A DNA stretch of 64,000 bases from Ornithodoros turicata (Eukaryota; Arthropoda; Arachnida; Ixodida; Argasidae). The DNA lies in the NCBI RefSeq assembly GCF_037126465.1, contig NC_088202.1:32720213-32784212 (forward strand), given 5' to 3'. This document shows, piece after piece, positions 23,141-34,560 of the stretch; the stretch's first letter is position 1; every line of letters begins with the position of its first letter. The notes under the pieces were generated by a model. That model did no database searches, had not been told where the DNA came from, and saw only the letters and a list, made by a program, of their open reading frames with translations. The position numbers and the translations under genes are program-made.

Positions 23141-25615
23141 TGCATTGCAGCGACGAGTGTCGTAATTTGTGATGTGTGTGTTGAAAATCGCTGTTCTTTT
23201 TGCAAACATTTTATCAGTGCCTTTGCTACTGAGCTACAGGTGTGCCTAATATGTAGTGCATTGCCTGTTCAGCGGTTTCAAAGAGATACCATGGGCAGTT
23301 TCAAGATTTTTTGAAGTGTCCTGAAATCCCTGAGTCACGTCAGATTCCATTTTACTGCTGCAGCTGTGTAGCTTGTGGGAAAATGTTATGTGCAGTAAAC
23401 AAACATCTGCTATCTGCTGCCCACAGTACGTGCAAAGTGCTTCTGTGTTTGTGGAGCTATGGTTTATAGTGCTGCGCTGCACGATTCGTCGGAGTCGTCG
23501 ACTTTTTTATTGACGTTTCAGTGATTCAATAATTTAGTTGCTGATTTCTTTAAGTTGGTGTAGCGTAGTATTCTGCAGGGGAGTTACTAACGTACAAAAT
23601 TTACATTTACCAGCAACGGTAACGCCATCAGGAACGCTAGTTCAAGAAACATTGCCCCGAACAAATGCGGGCTTTCGTTAAGAAAAAAAGATATATATTC
23701 AGTAAAATAAAATATTACTTCACAGCACTTAGATTCTGGTAATGTCTTCTAGTTGTGGATGCTGTCAGTGTATATGCATGTCAGTGAGCCCAAAACACTC
23801 GGATCATCATATGTATGGACATTATTTAAATTATCTACGTACCTCAGTCAGACTGCCTTCATCTGACTGATCTTTTGTTACAATATATGGGCATACAACT
23901 CACATAGCATACATACTATCCATTTGGTCATAATATAATTGGACAAAGTTAATGTGGTCCATTCACACATAGTTTCTGAAGGTTGTTGCAGAGTCCAGTT
24001 TTATTACCTCAGTATGATCATTTGCCAACAGATTGTACTTGCTGCTCCACACACGTGTGATGGAAAGTAAGAGAATAAGGAATTTCCTTCATGCATGAGG
24101 ATCATCCAACAAAAGTTCCTCTGCTGTGAACAAAATAATAAACCTATAGCACAACATTGAAAAAATGTATGTATAGATTAGAGCTCAACGTTACTCCCTA
24201 ATATAGTCACCTTATTTAGCTGAACATTTTTGATACTGTGATACCAAGTATTCAATACGTTGTCTGTGCCATGCTATGCGCTGTTTACAAAGTGAGGCAT
24301 TCGCTTTGCATTTCACCCGATCAATTTGTGTTTCATGATCACTCGCGAATTGGTGACTGCCGAGGGGTGCTTTGAGAGGAAGATGGAACAGCAGATTGGG
24401 CAAATTTTCATTTATGTAGGAATCATCACCTTGAGCACGAGGAGAACGAGGTATACAAGAAGCTCATGAAAAGGAAACTCACGTTTGTGTGTCTCCTGTA
24501 TACTTCATTCTCCTCATGCTCAAGGTGATGCTTCCTACTTCAACGTTGTACCAGCTCGCTTGTGTACTTTTTCTCTCTTTGGCAAATTTCCAGATGAATT
24601 TCTGGAACAAATCCTGAGTCTTTCAAGACGAGTGCAGACAGCGTTGACGTGGTTGTACTACACCCTTCCAAGTCCTGTGCGTTTTTGTTTCATTGTAGTT
24701 TGACGCTTTCCCAGGATCTCGCAGTACATCTGCATTTACTGTCATTGTGCATGTGAGATAATCTACAAGTTGCACACAATGATAGTCCTAAAACATTGTC
24801 GGCATAGCCTTTCCAGACGAAAACACGAGTTTGACCTCCTTCAGAATGCATTCACCGGGCACCCATCATGGCTTCCTATGGTATTTTGTCTCAGCACTTG
24901 CATAATGCACCCACGTTTAATTAATAATAATTGTTCCAAGAAATTCATCTTGACCGTCTTGATACCATTGAAGGAAAATTCAAGCTGCATTCATTCGTTG
25001 CTCTTTACGAACGTTACCGAGCAAATGTGGCCCCCATCTCGCATAACTTTCGTTGACCAAGCTGAAGGAAATTTGTTCCCATTAGTATCAGAGTGCAGTA
25101 CCAGTGACCCGCCAGTCTCCGTTAACAATTCTCGAAATTTCAGAAAAGAAACGTTGTTTCGTGGTGTTATAGCTGATCTCCCACTGTACTGTTCATTGTG
25201 CAGATTTTCACGACCCTGTATAGAGGACACACCATGTCAATGCCTGTAAAGTGTTTTGTATAAACAGGTGTTAACTGTCAGTGGATATTCTCAAAAGCAG
25301 TCTTTTTTTCTTTAATGAAAAATAGGATAACTCTTCCTTACTAGGATAGTCAGACGTACTCGGAAATATTACATCCACGCTTGAATGCCTGACACATAGG
25401 TGAACGGCACTCCATTAACCAACATCTGCAGTGCCGGGATGTCACACCCAACTACCATACCATTCAGTTTGTCCTAGTGGTGTTTCCTTTGAAAAATAAA
25501 TATCGGGGAAACTTATTTTTGGATGACCCTCCTAATTCCCGTTCTCTTTCTGCATTTGGCTACATTTTTTAGATTTCTTGTGACGACTCTTGTGGACAGA
25601 TACCAGCATGGAAGA
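23141..25615. other. A/T-rich interior of the 7.1-kb element; nothing recognised
   Basis: The longest frame, 24770-25249 plus, 159 codons, has no recognisable motif and a composition like its surroundings. TCACCTTGAGCA at about 24427 recurs inverted at about 24520, a short local inverted repeat. Confidence 0.4.
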
Positions 25616-25619
25616 CTTA

Positions 25620-25897
25620 ATAACAATTGGGGTTTACATTGCGAGACAACTGAGATCATGAGCGACGCCATAGCAGTCGGTCTGTGGATTGCCCACCTGA
25701 GTGTCCTTAAATGTGCAATGACAGCTCACCACACAACACACCGTATTTAATGTCACTTGTAGAAGATGGCATGTCTAAGCAACCTGTATCCTGGCACTAA
25801 GTTGCTGGTGTTTTTGGCCGGGTTCGAACCAGCGATCTCGGGATCAGAAGGCGAACAGACTCAGTCACCAGGGCCGGTTCACGGACAACTTGAACAC
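25620..25897 (-). mobile_element. SINE, family C, with tRNA-like head
   Basis: On the minus strand it begins near 25897 with CCTGGTGACTGAGTC (A-box-like) and has a B box CTGGTTCGAACCCGGCC near 25815. The body runs to GCGTCGCTCATGATCTCAG and ends GTAAACCCCAATTGTTATTA. A truncated relative lies at 3335-3412. Confidence 0.7.
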
Positions 25898-26308
25898 CAC
25901 AATTATGTTAACTCTGCCATCAAGTAATTCAGTTTCCTGCATATGTTTTGTAACAATTGAACTTCAGTTTTGTAAGCCTGAAAGCTAAGCTTAGAACCAC
26001 CTCTTATAATATAGTGACTGTATTTGATGTGTGAATGTGTTCACACCTCTTAAAAAGCTAATAAAACAAAATCTTGATGATTTCTAATATGTGGTATATA
26101 CAAGGCCAGCTACAAGACGTCTACAATTAGACGTCAATTACTAAATGTCTACAAGATGTCTAGTAAATCACTAATTTTAGACGTCTAAATAATGGTAAGA
26201 CTTTTAGACGTCTAGTGAACGTCTAGTTTGGGCACTATCCCTAAAGTCTAGGGCTAGAACCGATCTGGACGTCTAGTTGACTACCATGTGTTCCCTGGGT
26301 ATCGTCAT

Positions 26309-27180
26309 TTGGAGGTCATGTGACTTTGTTTACATGTCTTTTTGCAGCTTACCGACATATTTTCGTCGTCATAACGCCAAAAGATGAACGTATTTTGCCA
26401 GCGTAAAGTATGCGGTGCTTCTTCCGTAACATGGTAGCCCATTTCGCCTTAGTTTAAGTACATCGCATCGGCTCAGTGAGTCTTAAAGCGCGGTCGTCAT
26501 CACATCTTTGGAAGTCGTCAACAGTACCAGGCGTTATGTGTAAAACTGCACGTTTTAGTGCGAGATTATCGGATAAAAATAATTACCGTGACCGAAAGAC
26601 ATCCAAAACGGCGTGTAGAAACAATAACCGCAATGTTTACAAAAGGTTTGGCCGCCGATCACGGGCGCTGCCATCTTTAAGACGTTTGCTGTGACGAGGA
26701 CCTGTCCTGACCTGAGGACCTGTCCTGACCTGTCCGAGGACCTGAGGACCTGTCCAGGATGCATTGCGTTCGCCCAGTACGCTTTTGTCTACGGAGCAAT
26801 ACATTGGATGCCACCCCTGTGATGTGATCCCAGGTCCAATGAGGAGCGTCCCTACAACTCACGTCACATAGTGACGCGCGTGGCGGTGCTCATCACGTGT
26901 CTATCGTGACGTGAGTGGTAGGGCGCACGGGAGATTCAGGGGGCTATTGCAGGTGTCCCAATTTTGCCACGGTTGTACTAATTGTGGGAACACTGTTTTC
27001 CGGCGCCTAACATTCCATACCAACCAAAAATAGAAACAAAGTTGTGTTCCTCTAGACTGCTCCTTTAAAGCTGACGATCCCCGAGTGACAACGGAATGTA
27101 GTCCTCTTCCCATTTCTTCTCCATATGAAGCGTCCGTCGACTTTGAAATAACCTCAGACGCTAACGCGACACCAGGTTTT
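26309..27180. other. No gene recognised; contains a minisatellite
   Basis: At 26695-26760 AGGACCTGTCC and GACCTG units repeat in tandem, about four irregular copies. The remainder holds the TTTAAAG/GGAGCA end at 27058-27068 noted with 16946. Confidence 0.5.
26695..26760. repeat. GGACCTGTCC minisatellite
   Basis: Irregular tandem copies of GAGGACCTGTCCTGACCT-type units. Confidence 0.8.
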
Positions 27181-27185
27181 AGGAG

Positions 27186-29238
27186 CAGAGTCTCGAACCG
27201 AAACGTTTATCGGTTCGGTTCGGGTTTAGGTTCGGCGATAAGGGTTCAGCTCCGGAAGCCGACTATAATGGTTTGAACCGGTTTTCTCCAAACGGTTCGG
27301 TTTACGAATCGGTTCAGGGGCCACGAGTGGGAATGAAGCACAGCAGGCAAGTTAAAGCGCGCTTCCGTTTGTGCAGGGTTTGAAGATGGACAGGAAGGCT
27401 TCAACGGTCGTACAAGAGTTTAAAAGATTTTGAGCTATATGAAAGACATGATTAGAACGTGGTTAGAACAGGAGCATAACCATGAATTGCCGGTTTGGGT
27501 TGACTGCCCCAGCACGTAGCTCATGTCGCAGCGGTTAACCTACCCACCGGGTTTTTTGCACAATCTCGGCAGGAATACAGCAGTCAACCGAGCCTGCTAC
27601 CTTGGCCTGTGTCACTGATATTATTGACTACCAGTCAGGAGGCGCGAATACACGTTAATCAGCAAAAGACGCTTCATGGCAGTGAACTGGAATGGTGCGA
27701 TTCTCAGCGCGCGGTCTTGATGTAAAAGGCGCGTTATCGTCACTGACTGCCGCTATGCTACCGTGTCGTCATTAGAGTGAAGTGTCTGTGAAACAAAGAC
27801 AGAGCACGAGCATGAGCAACTGCAAACAAAGAGTTGGACTCATTATCGGCTCATTCATTTATTTTTAATTTTAGAATTTATCTTAAGAATTTATTATATT
27901 AAATTATAGTTATATTAATATATTATATTATTATTATATAATCTTAAATTATATACATTTATAGAATTTTAAATACGATGTCAGTATGGTTGTTTTACCT
28001 TTTTTATTTCAAATGCACAAAGAAAACCAGCTTGGTATTTTCTTTTGTAAGTTCACACACGCATGTTGGCAGTTTATCGTGCAACGTCGTAGACATGGAC
28101 GGGGGCATGCTCTAGTTGAGCTCAGATAGTTTGCTCTCGCAATGCACTGCACAAAAAAGAACAGAAGAAGAAGAGAAAAAAAACAAAGTAGAGAGAATTT
28201 GGAAGACCCAAAGTCGCCCAGCCGACGTCATATCCATCGCTTGCGCGGGGGATGTAGGGGTAAGGTGCGGTCAGCATGCTCCGATTTGGCAGCTCGGTGC
28301 ACCCAGGGGGTGGGGGGGGGGTGAAAGAGGGAGGGGAGAGATGACAGCAGCGCAGGAGAGGAAAGGATGTGCTAACCCCCTTCCTCCACCAAAGAAAAAA
28401 TGTGAGCATCCCTCTGTAGTCGTCCTTGGGACGCTCCCTGCACCACTAAAACCGCCAGGATTATTGGCCTAGTCTGCATTGGCATATCAACCAGGAGAAC
28501 TACCTATGGAGGTACCCCATCGTGCGGCCGATGTCGCCTCCATCCATCGCTTGGTCCGCCTACTGGAATTGATATACAGGATGTCCACGATAACCGTAGA
28601 AATGATCTCTGACACATAGCGGTGTCAAAGAAAAACTGACAGCTCTCCTATGACGTTTGTGTTACAAACGGGCTGGTCTTACAATGCAGCACCGGTTTGT
28701 AACACAAACGTCGTAGTAGAGCAGTCACTTTTTCTTGGACAGCGCTATGTGTCAGCGATCATTTCTGCAGCTAGAGTGGACACCCCGTATAGCTGAGGTT
28801 CTTTAGTATATTATTATAACATATGACACTTCCTGAATACTACCCAAAACAGTCGTTGATACCTAATTCGAATATATATTCATGTGTATGTCATAGACTG
28901 TAGTAGTTATAACAGTTTTGAGTTACGACCTTTGTTGTTGTTATTTCGCGACTCCAGAAAATCCAGAGCTTTTCTGCAGGGCACGACTTTTTCGGCAAGC
29001 AAGAGGAAGGCTACGAAGATAATCAAAAAAGAAGAAAGATGAAAAAAAAAAAACGTTCTTGCACAACATGCAACCCTTAGTTCCGTATGAACCGTTATTT
29101 GAACCGGTTACCGGTATTTTTTAACGGGTCAATTCCGGTTCAGCTCCAAGATGGCATTGACTGTTTCGGTTCGGTTCAGTTCCGGTTCGGCCAAAAATAA
29201 CGGTTAATAACGGTTTTCGGTTCGGGCGATTCGACTCT
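27186..29238. mobile_element. hAT-like element with CGGTTCGG repeats
   Basis: The left end (AGAGTCTCGAACCGAAACG) and right end read inward (AGAGTCGAATCGCCCGAACC) are related. Both are followed by dense CGGTTCGG/CCGAACCG motifs (27186-27320 and 29087-29235). The interior is A/T-rich (notably 27850-27965), has no coding frame, and carries a second MITE at 28576-28788. No clean 8-bp target duplication was found. Confidence 0.55.
28576..28788. mobile_element. Palindromic MITE with ACAGG-GTGTCC ends
   Basis: Arms of about 95 bp are inverted copies beginning ACAGGATGTCCAC and ending GTGGACACCCCGT, around a spacer of about 20 bp. TA/AT dinucleotides flank it. The ACAGGGTGTCC terminus is common in arthropod MITEs. 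Inserted in the CGGTTCGG element. Confidence 0.8.
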
Positions 29239-29278
29239 TTGTTTGTGATTGTGTGGAGAGAAAGAAATACTACCATTC

Positions 29279-29464
29279 GTTTATTTATTTATTTATGTTT
29301 ATTGCCCTCAGGGCAGAAGCATTCGAACAGTGCTTCTTTATAGTGTTGGATGTCGGTGATTGAGGTGGAAAGCTTGTTCCATTTAATTGATGTTCGTGGC
29401 ACAAATGATTCCGCAAAGGTGTATGTTACGTAACGATGGATTCCGACTTTCTGATTGTTGTCTA
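29279..29464 (-). pseudogene. CR1-like LINE 3' end
   Basis: The minus-strand translation reads YTFAESFVPRTSIKWNKL, the conserved end of CR1/L2-type ORF2 (SFfPRTi..WN.L), and stops at about 29289. GGGCAATAAACATAAATAAA and further AAAT units follow: the poly(A) signal and tail. The copy is interrupted at its upstream side by the MITE at 29468. Confidence 0.75.
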
Positions 29465-29507
29465 ATACCCCTGTCACACGGCAAATTGAATGCCATTCCC
29501 AGCGAAT

Positions 29508-29780
29508 CATGGGCGTACCGAGAGGGAGGCAAGGGGGGGGGGGGGGGCGTCCCCCCTCCATGGAACTCCAAAGCCGCTTGTGAAAATAGTGCGCTCTTTA
29601 GTCATAGGCCGTAATGATTATTCTCAGATGTCATGATAGGAACCTCTGAACACCCACACAGTGCGCAAATCCGCCTCCAGAAAAAGATGTGGTAGGGGGT
29701 GGGTGTTTGCACGCTTGCCCCCTGGAAGCGCTTTGCCCCCCCCCCCCCTCCTGGAAAAAAATCCTGGGAACGCCCATGCA
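29508..29780. mobile_element. Small element with CATGGGCGT ends inside the MITE
   Basis: The ends CATGGGCGTACC and GGGAACGCCCATG are inverted. GCGAAT stands on both sides (29502-29507, 29781-29786) and looks like a 6-bp target duplication. Long G and C tracts lie inside. Confidence 0.65.
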
Positions 29781-30255
29781 GCGAATGACATTCGTTTCGT
29801 GTAACACGGTGAAATCAAATGGCAATACATGCGAATGAGTTCAGACAACTCATTCGCTTTCCCTCTCGCACCGACGGCGTACCCTCGTACTAGAGAGGTA
29901 GCAAAGACAACAACGATAAACCGTTCGAAGAAGTGAAAGACGAATGAAATTGTGTAATCATATATTTTACCACGAATTTGATAACTTTTGACAGGAAGGA
30001 AGGAGGGCTCAACACTGTTTTTCGGAGAACTACCCTCGTTCCCAATCACCACGTCGCCAAGTGCGGTGCAGATATGCTTCTTAGTTGTCTTTGCTTGTGG
30101 CACTTAGCCAATTAAGTGTCTTTGAATAAGCAACTATTTTGTGGAATAATCTAATGTTTCGCTAGTTTCGAGCAAAAGAAATAAAAATATAACTAATATG
30201 ATGCATAATGTAAAACCCCCGAGACTAGGGAACACGAAGAGACAGACACAACACG

Positions 30256-30291
30256 AAGTCTCAAACACAGCTGCAGCTGTGTTTGAGACTT
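30256..30291. repeat. Perfect 36-bp palindrome
   Basis: The two halves are exact reverse complements around the PstI-like centre CTGCAG, with no spacer. Confidence 0.95.
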
Positions 30292-30438
30292 TTTATTGGT
30301 GTCTTAATTATCAACACCGACATCATTTGTGAATGACATTTTGTTTCTTCGTGTAGCTCGATGTAAGACAAACAAATGACATCCGGTGCGGTTGTCATTC
30401 GCTGGGAATGCCATTCGGTTTGCCGTGTGACAGGGGTA

Positions 30439-30655
30439 CAGGTCCCGACAAAAGTTTATACGGAACACTGGAGTGGTGTATATAGTCATCTGAGCGACAC
30501 GGTTGCTGCAAACAGGAACAGATAGACTTACAAACAGGTGACCGGGTACGCGACGCGCCTCTCAGTACGTGTGTCCACTCCCGTTCGCCACTAGGGTGTC
30601 GCTGAAATCAAGAAATACGTCGCTCTGGTGTTCCGTAAACTTTTGTCGGGATCTG
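30439..30655. mobile_element. Tc1/mariner-like MITE
   Basis: The ends CAGGTCCCGACAAAAGTTTA and its diverged complement are flanked by TA on both sides (30437-30438, 30656-30657). Length 217 bp. It shares its left TA with the preceding MITE. Confidence 0.8.
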
Positions 30656-30807
30656 TATAATCTTGGCGATATGTAACTGGGACTAAGGATGAGTGACGTT
30701 TTCAACGCAAGGTTATAATAATAAAATTTGTGAAACAGACTGAGACGACTTATTTTACAGCGCAGTTACAGTGGTGGCAGATGAAAGTTAGTTTTCATGA
30801 AGATGAC

Positions 30808-31595
30808 GGGGCAAGATGGGGCAAGATGAGACACCCCGTGGAACAAATTATACAAAGTAAAGTTTATACAAATTAGTTTCTGCAATCGAAGCAGACAAAG
30901 TAAAGCCCGTGGGCCCCTACACAAGCACTTGAGCCCACAGCCCACGATGTGCAATAAAGCCGCACAAAACCCGGTGTTATTTTGCTTCACCGTCCTTTGC
31001 AAATAAGGCACCGCCAGTGTGATGTTTCGCTGGTGCGTGTGCTTCTGATTTGCTGGAAATATATTTGCTGATATGCTAGGTGATATGCAAAAAAGAAATC
31101 TATGAAGAACAAGCATAAATCCACCTAATAGTTGACTAATTCGTTTCTAAATTGCATTAAATTTAAATTATATTAAACTGACGCATGTTTCCCTGTGCAT
31201 GTAATCGGACACATTAATTTTTCTGTTGACGACCAGAAAACCAAGAGTGGACATATTTTGTATATATGCAGATGAATGCATAAAGAAATAAATGTAGGCT
31301 TACAATGAGAAGATAGGCCTGCAAAACCCTGCTGCACGGATGACAAGAAAAAGAACTACAGAAAATCGCACCTTTCTGGCGGGTCTTTCCACTCCCTGAA
31401 GAATAGCCTTTTTTCTCTCTCTCTCTCTCTTCAACGCATAAACCAATCCGGACAGTTCTCACGTGCAATAAAGGGGTCATGCAGAGCCACCTATGAGTAA
31501 AGTTTCAAGCACATGGAGCAAAGCGTACGTTCCTGAGACGGGCAGCGTCGAGCAAAAAATGTCGCGTCTTGCACCGTGTCTCATCTTGTCCCGCC
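30808..31595. mobile_element. Possible TIR element with CAAGATGAGACAC ends
   Basis: GGGGCAAGATGAGACACC near 30818 is matched by an inverted GGGACAAGATGAGACACGG at about 31574-31592. The left end has the motif twice. No target duplication is clear and the interior codes for nothing recognisable. Confidence 0.45.
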
Positions 31596-32022
31596 TAACC
31601 CTACATTATGAAATGAAAACAAATTGAATGTTTTTATTCAAAGCACATTGTTTTCTCCCTAAAATACTGCGGCATTCAGGACAGTGTATACAAGAGAGTA
31701 AAGCTATATGGCTAGTGTTCTGTGAGATCACATTGACATCAGTGCATTTCCACCGGTCGCCCACAAGGCGTACATGCCCTTGAGTGTACTTCTGGGGACA
31801 CGGTTGTCTGAAATCAGTGCCCTGTCGTTGATCCCAATTCAAATCCCCAGGTGTTGCAGGACTATATTTTATTGGACTAATAAACACGTGCGGCATATCG
31901 TCCACACTTTAAATAAAATATTGGCACAACACTTGCATGTGCAAAAAGGGTAATGTGGGAACTACAGAATATGCGGAATATGCGGAACTACAGACAGGCG
32001 ATCTTAGACAGCCGTGTCCCCA

Positions 32023-33251
32023 GGGGCCCTATCCTCGTCAAAAGTAATCGACCTCGATTACTTTACGTCACAAGCTGTAGGGCGGGGCTGCCACGAAATA
32101 CCCCGCCCTTAAATCCCGCCCGTTTCAATTGAAATTTATACCTAGTTTTCCTTCGCAGCCTCTCGGCCCTAATCTCGGACCGTGACCCTACGTCATTTTG
32201 ACGTAACAATGACGTAAAAGATTAGTTTCAAAGCTGAAAAGTAATCTAGCGAAAGAGGGTCGATTACTTTGAGCGGCGATGGGTTTCGTGATGGGTCCGC
32301 ATGTGCATTTCCGTTTATTGTGTTGTATAAAGTCTGTATGTGCTCGTCACAACAAAAAATTCATGTCGTTCTTCGTTTGTGTTTAATGATGAGAAAAAAG
32401 CACCACGTAACACCGTTTCTCTGCGGCATCGCGGCATCGTATGCGTGAAAGCGGCGGGCTTTTCGAAGCGTCGTCCGAGCCGTACGTCGTACAATCAATG
32501 TTATTGCAACGTAGCGGTGTGCACACAAAAAACTCATCGATCAAAGTTCACTGTTTCTTGAGTAAAACTATCAATGCTCATTTGCGGTATCATTCGCACC
32601 CCCACAGCTCACGAGAAAAGAAGCATATTGCAATGCGAATTATAATTCCGCATATCGAGCACACGAACACACAGAAAAATATAAAGAAAAGCTCATAAAT
32701 AAAGCTCAAGTTTTAAAGCACGAACCGATTTCTCATAAACGCGTTTACGGCTCGCGCCACACTGTCCGTTCGACCCTTTGCAATGATCCTTCGCGCTTTT
32801 ATCGTTTTGTCCGTTTTGTTGCCTGCCATCAGCGCCATCTCACGGGTACATACCGAATTATAAATGCCAAGTACAATCACGGTGTCACACAAACATTGCC
32901 GTCTTGCACACCTGTACGTCAAGAAAAATGACAAACAGCAAAAAAGGAAATTATCAGCGTTCTTTTCCACGCATTTTCCACGAAATTCAGTTTTACGCCG
33001 GTAGAGTTTTCTGTTTCCGACACCTAAGAACCGAAGCAACAAGGCAGGGCAGGCAGATCACAGGTGTGGTCTTCGGATTCTCAGGAGGGAACACCGATAA
33101 GGCGGGTCGCTTTCCAAAATAACACGTGGGGCGATTGGTTGATAGAAGGTGTCAACCCGCTTTTAATATTCACGCCTTTTTTGATTGTGCACCAATGACA
33201 GAAGAAATTTCAAGTAATCGAGGTAGATTACTTTGACCAGGATAGGGCCCC
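32023..33251. mobile_element. 1.2-kb TIR element with GGGGCCCTATCC ends
   Basis: The ends GGGGCCCTATCC, followed by GTCAAA(A)GTAATC and ACCTCGATTAC-type sequence, are inverted copies at both sides. Interior frames (for example 32340-32561 and 32713-33042) are short and unrecognised. A mariner-like MITE stands 7 bp from its right end. Confidence 0.7.
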
Positions 33252-33258
33252 AGCAGTA

Positions 33259-33507
33259 CACTCTTAAAAATGAACTTCACCGCATAGCACGCTCCTAGCC
33301 AACCATCATCTCAAATGATATTGTTATCTGCCCTGATGTGTTGAAAACGGGAGGCGTACGCTTTTTTTGTGACACTTATGGTGTTCCTAACTGTCACAAA
33401 AAAGGCGTACGCCTCCTGTTTTCAACAAATCAGGGCAGATAATGATATCATTCGAGATAATGGTTGGGTAGGAGCGTGCTATGCGGTGAAGTTCATTTTT
33501 AAGAGTG
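33259..33507. mobile_element. Palindromic mariner-like MITE
   Basis: A 249-bp near-perfect palindrome with arms of over 100 bp, beginning CACTCTTAAAAATGAACTTC and flanked by TA on both sides (33257-33258, 33508-33509). The short centre includes GACACTTATGGTGTTCC. It would fold into a long hairpin when transcribed. Confidence 0.9.
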
Positions 33508-33722
33508 TACACTGATGTGAAAAAGTATCAGGGCTGTTACACCCATCGGATGAAGATGGCGATTATCAGCGTTAGGGAATTTTATCTCTTCACCTTCCAT
33601 GTCATCGGTACGGCATTTTAGTGTGAACACCTTGGCACTGGATGGCTCCACTCACCAAATGTTCGCAAAAGCCGATGTCTCCCTGCAGGGAGCAACGCAG
33701 CAATCTTCACTGCAACAGGGCA

Positions 33723-33908
33723 GGTGGTGGTGATGATGATGGTGAAAGGGCTCACCGTTGTCGGCCTCACAGATGTGGGCAACGTCACGACTGACGCCCT
33801 GGGGAATGTGCGTCCTGGGCGGATTTCTAAGGGAACTGTGCCGACATATGTCTGAAAGCGTCTGAGGAAACGCAGGAAAGCGTCTGCAACAGGGGTGGTG
33901 GTGGTGGT
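33723..33908 (-). mobile_element. SINE family B plus tail-only second copy
   Basis: On the minus strand a SINE runs from about 33885 to 33723. It has the core ACATATGTCGGCACAGTTCC, then CCAGGACGCACATTCCCC, and ends in a CACC-rich tail. GCAACAGGG stands at three places: 33712-33720, 33886-33894 and 33909-33917. The piece between the second and third copies (33895-33908) is only a GGTGGT run, equal to a SINE tail without body. See the similar arrangement at 51073-51315. Confidence 0.75.
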
Positions 33909-34054
33909 GCAACAGGGCAATTGGACAACAAAACATGGTTCTGGCCAACCAGAATTCAGATTCACGCAGCCCTTTGTCCCGATTTGTTGAAAACAGAATT
34001 GAGTTCTCAACCGAACCGACCTCTGGCAACACGCGGGCATCGGGCGTCTCTGGC

Positions 34055-34560
34055 TTTTTTATTTATTAATTTATTTAATTTATTATGCCCACGAACAGCA
34101 GTTGGTTATGTGATGGTGCACCCCAAATTGAAACTCAACCAACAACATAATAGAAACTAGCAAAGGCAATAGTGCACACCTAGGACGTAGGAGATACTCA
34201 AGTACAGAAATACAGAGTCTGAAATAGCGGTAAGTGAGGAATCAAGAGAAAATCATATTAGAGTCGCGATAGTAGAGAAAAAAGATCCAAAGTTCGCAAA
34301 AATGTCCAAATCGCACTCACGAGAGGAATTATCAAAATTAGCCATAACACGTGACAAAGGACATGGCACCAATCCAGAATATCAGGCGACGTCCTCTGTA
34401 GCAACTGCCGGGGTAATCTCCCCACGACAGCGCTTGAAGCTCGACCTTCTCCCTCTGCTGCTGTGCAGTCAATTGATAACTCCAATTGATGTCGTCAACT
34501 GCAATCCAGTCCTCAGAAGCTTCACCTGAGCCTTCTACGGGTGGAACTCATTTTGATATA
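34055..34560 (-). mobile_element. Possible LINE 3' end with ATAAATTAA tail
   Basis: On the minus strand a region without recognised coding ends in GGGCATAATAAATTAAATAA and A/T repeats, like the tails of CR1-type LINEs. A 75-codon frame at 34258-34485 is unrecognised. Confidence 0.3.

Larger units (their letters stand above)
19227..26303. mobile_element. 7.1-kb terminal-inverted-repeat element
   Basis: The ends carry GATACCCAGGGARCACATGG in inverted orientation (from 19227 and to 26303). The pentamer GTCAT occurs at both flanks (19221-19225, one base away from the end; 26304-26308). Both subterminal regions (19250-19600 and 26100-26290) are packed with GTCTA/TAGAC and GACGTC motifs. It contains a hAT MITE, a LINE fragment and a SINE, so it is old. 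No transposase could be recognised inside. Superfamily unknown. Confidence 0.65.
29468..30436. mobile_element. MITE with CCCCTGTCACACGGC ends
   Basis: The ends CCCCTGTCACACGGCAAA and its complement at 30436 are inverted copies about 35 bp long, each flanked by TA (29466-29467, 30437-30438). It contains a second element (29508-29780) and a perfect 36-bp palindrome (30256-30291). No coding frame. Confidence 0.75.

Noticed and set aside
24770..25249. 159-codon frame within the 7.1-kb element
   Set aside because: No recognisable motif, and a competing frame on the other strand; not enough to call a gene.
28116..28472. 118-codon frame with Pro/Gly-rich end
   Set aside because: Low-complexity G/C tracts; inside a non-coding hAT-like element.
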